A stretch of 5,884 bases of DNA from Thaumasiovibrio sp043421945 (lineage in GTDB: Bacteria > Pseudomonadota > Gammaproteobacteria > Enterobacterales > Vibrionaceae), in contig JBHOGO010000140.1 in NCBI GenBank assembly GCA_043421945.1, positions 1 through 5,884 on the forward strand. Direction: 5' to 3'. The notes beneath the pieces are model-generated. The model was not told the origin of the DNA. It saw only the letters and a list, made by a program, of their open reading frames with translations, and did not search any database. The position numbers and the translations under genes are program-made. This document shows, one piece after another, positions 5,508 to 5,884 of this stretch (position 1 is the stretch's first letter; every line of letters begins with the position of its first letter).

Positions 5508-5884
5508 ATGTCTAAAGAAAAATTTGAACGTCTAAAACCGCACGTCAACGTTGGTACTATTGGCCACGTCGACCACGGTAAAACTACTCTAACAGCTGCT
5601 ATCTGTACTACGCTTGCAAAAGTGTACGGTGGTGATGCTAAAGATTTCGCATCTATCGATAACGCTCCAGAAGAGCGCGAGCGTGGTATCACGATCTCTA
5701 CTTCTCACGTAGAGTACGATACTCCTACTCGTCACTACGCACACGTAGACTGTCCAGGACACGCCGATTATGTTAAAAACATGATCACTGGTGCTGCTCA
5801 AATGGATGGTGGTATCCTAGTTGTTGCTGCGACTGATGGCCCTATGCCACAAACTCGTGAGCACATCCTTCTTGGTCGTCAAGT
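5508..5884 (+). CDS. tufB: Translation elongation factor Tu (5' part, truncated by window end)
   Basis: EF-Tu is the GTPase that carries aminoacyl-tRNA to the ribosomal A site. About 125 codons of the roughly 394 expected are present, all within the GTP-binding domain; the gene runs off the window. Motifs are the P-loop GHVDHGKT (19-26), the switch I RGITIS (59-64) with T62, and the switch II DCPGH (81-85) with H85. NKxD and domains 2-3 lie beyond the edge. AGAGGG at 5495-5500 is a good Shine-Dalgarno, 7 nt before the ATG. Codons are strongly biased (GGT, CGT, AAC, CCA), as expected for a very highly expressed gene. The tRNA genes directly upstream identify this as the tufB-type copy; a second tuf copy is common in gammaproteobacteria. 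The wording AICTTLAKVYGG points to Vibrio-like bacteria. Confidence 0.97.
   Translation, partial: MSKEKFERLKPHVNVGTIGHVDHGKTTLTAAICTTLAKVYGGDAKDFASIDNAPEERERGITISTSHVEYDTPTRHYAHVDCPGHADYVKNMITGAAQMDGGILVVAATDGPMPQTREHILLGRQ

Overview
This looks like a chromosomal housekeeping segment from a gammaproteobacterium, most likely Vibrionaceae. The partial EF-Tu at the right edge reads like Vibrio-type EF-Tu. The right half has the order murB, birA, pantothenate kinase, tRNA-Thr(UGU), tRNA-Tyr, tRNA-Gly(UCC), tRNA-Thr(GGU), tufB, which is the enterobacterial murB-birA-coaA-thrU-tyrU-glyT-thrT-tufB neighbourhood. The taxon is inferred from protein and tRNA resemblance, not from a database search.

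Layout. Positions 1-247 hold no gene I can support, apart from a strong 10-bp hairpin (204-230) that probably terminates pssA. Two genes then run leftward: pssA (248-1597, phosphatidylserine synthase of the PLD superfamily) and, upstream of it, a small GNAT acetyltransferase (1689-2126). A 21-bp near-perfect palindrome lies in the gap between them. A divergent gap of about 70 bp separates the acetyltransferase from the rightward, overlapping cluster murB (2197-3240), birA (3233-4210) and coaX (4194-4925). A short region follows with a leftward-facing terminator-like hairpin and a good sigma70-type promoter. That promoter opens a four-tRNA operon (5023-5407) leading into tufB (from 5508, cut by the window end).

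How the genes relate. MurB completes UDP-MurNAc synthesis for peptidoglycan. BirA attaches biotin to the acetyl-CoA carboxylase carrier protein and probably represses biotin synthesis. CoaX commits pantothenate to coenzyme A. PssA makes phosphatidylserine, the precursor of phosphatidylethanolamine. The tRNA/tufB unit supplies tRNAs and the elongation factor that delivers them. The shared theme is growth-linked envelope, cofactor and translation functions.

The most notable point is that the pantothenate kinase in the classical coaA slot is a type III enzyme (CoaX), not type I CoaA, and it carries Glu where the family normally has Asp in its first phosphate motif. I see no mobile element, CRISPR array, phage gene or defence system, and nothing that I would call a new biological system. 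Most of the window is ordinary conserved chromosome.
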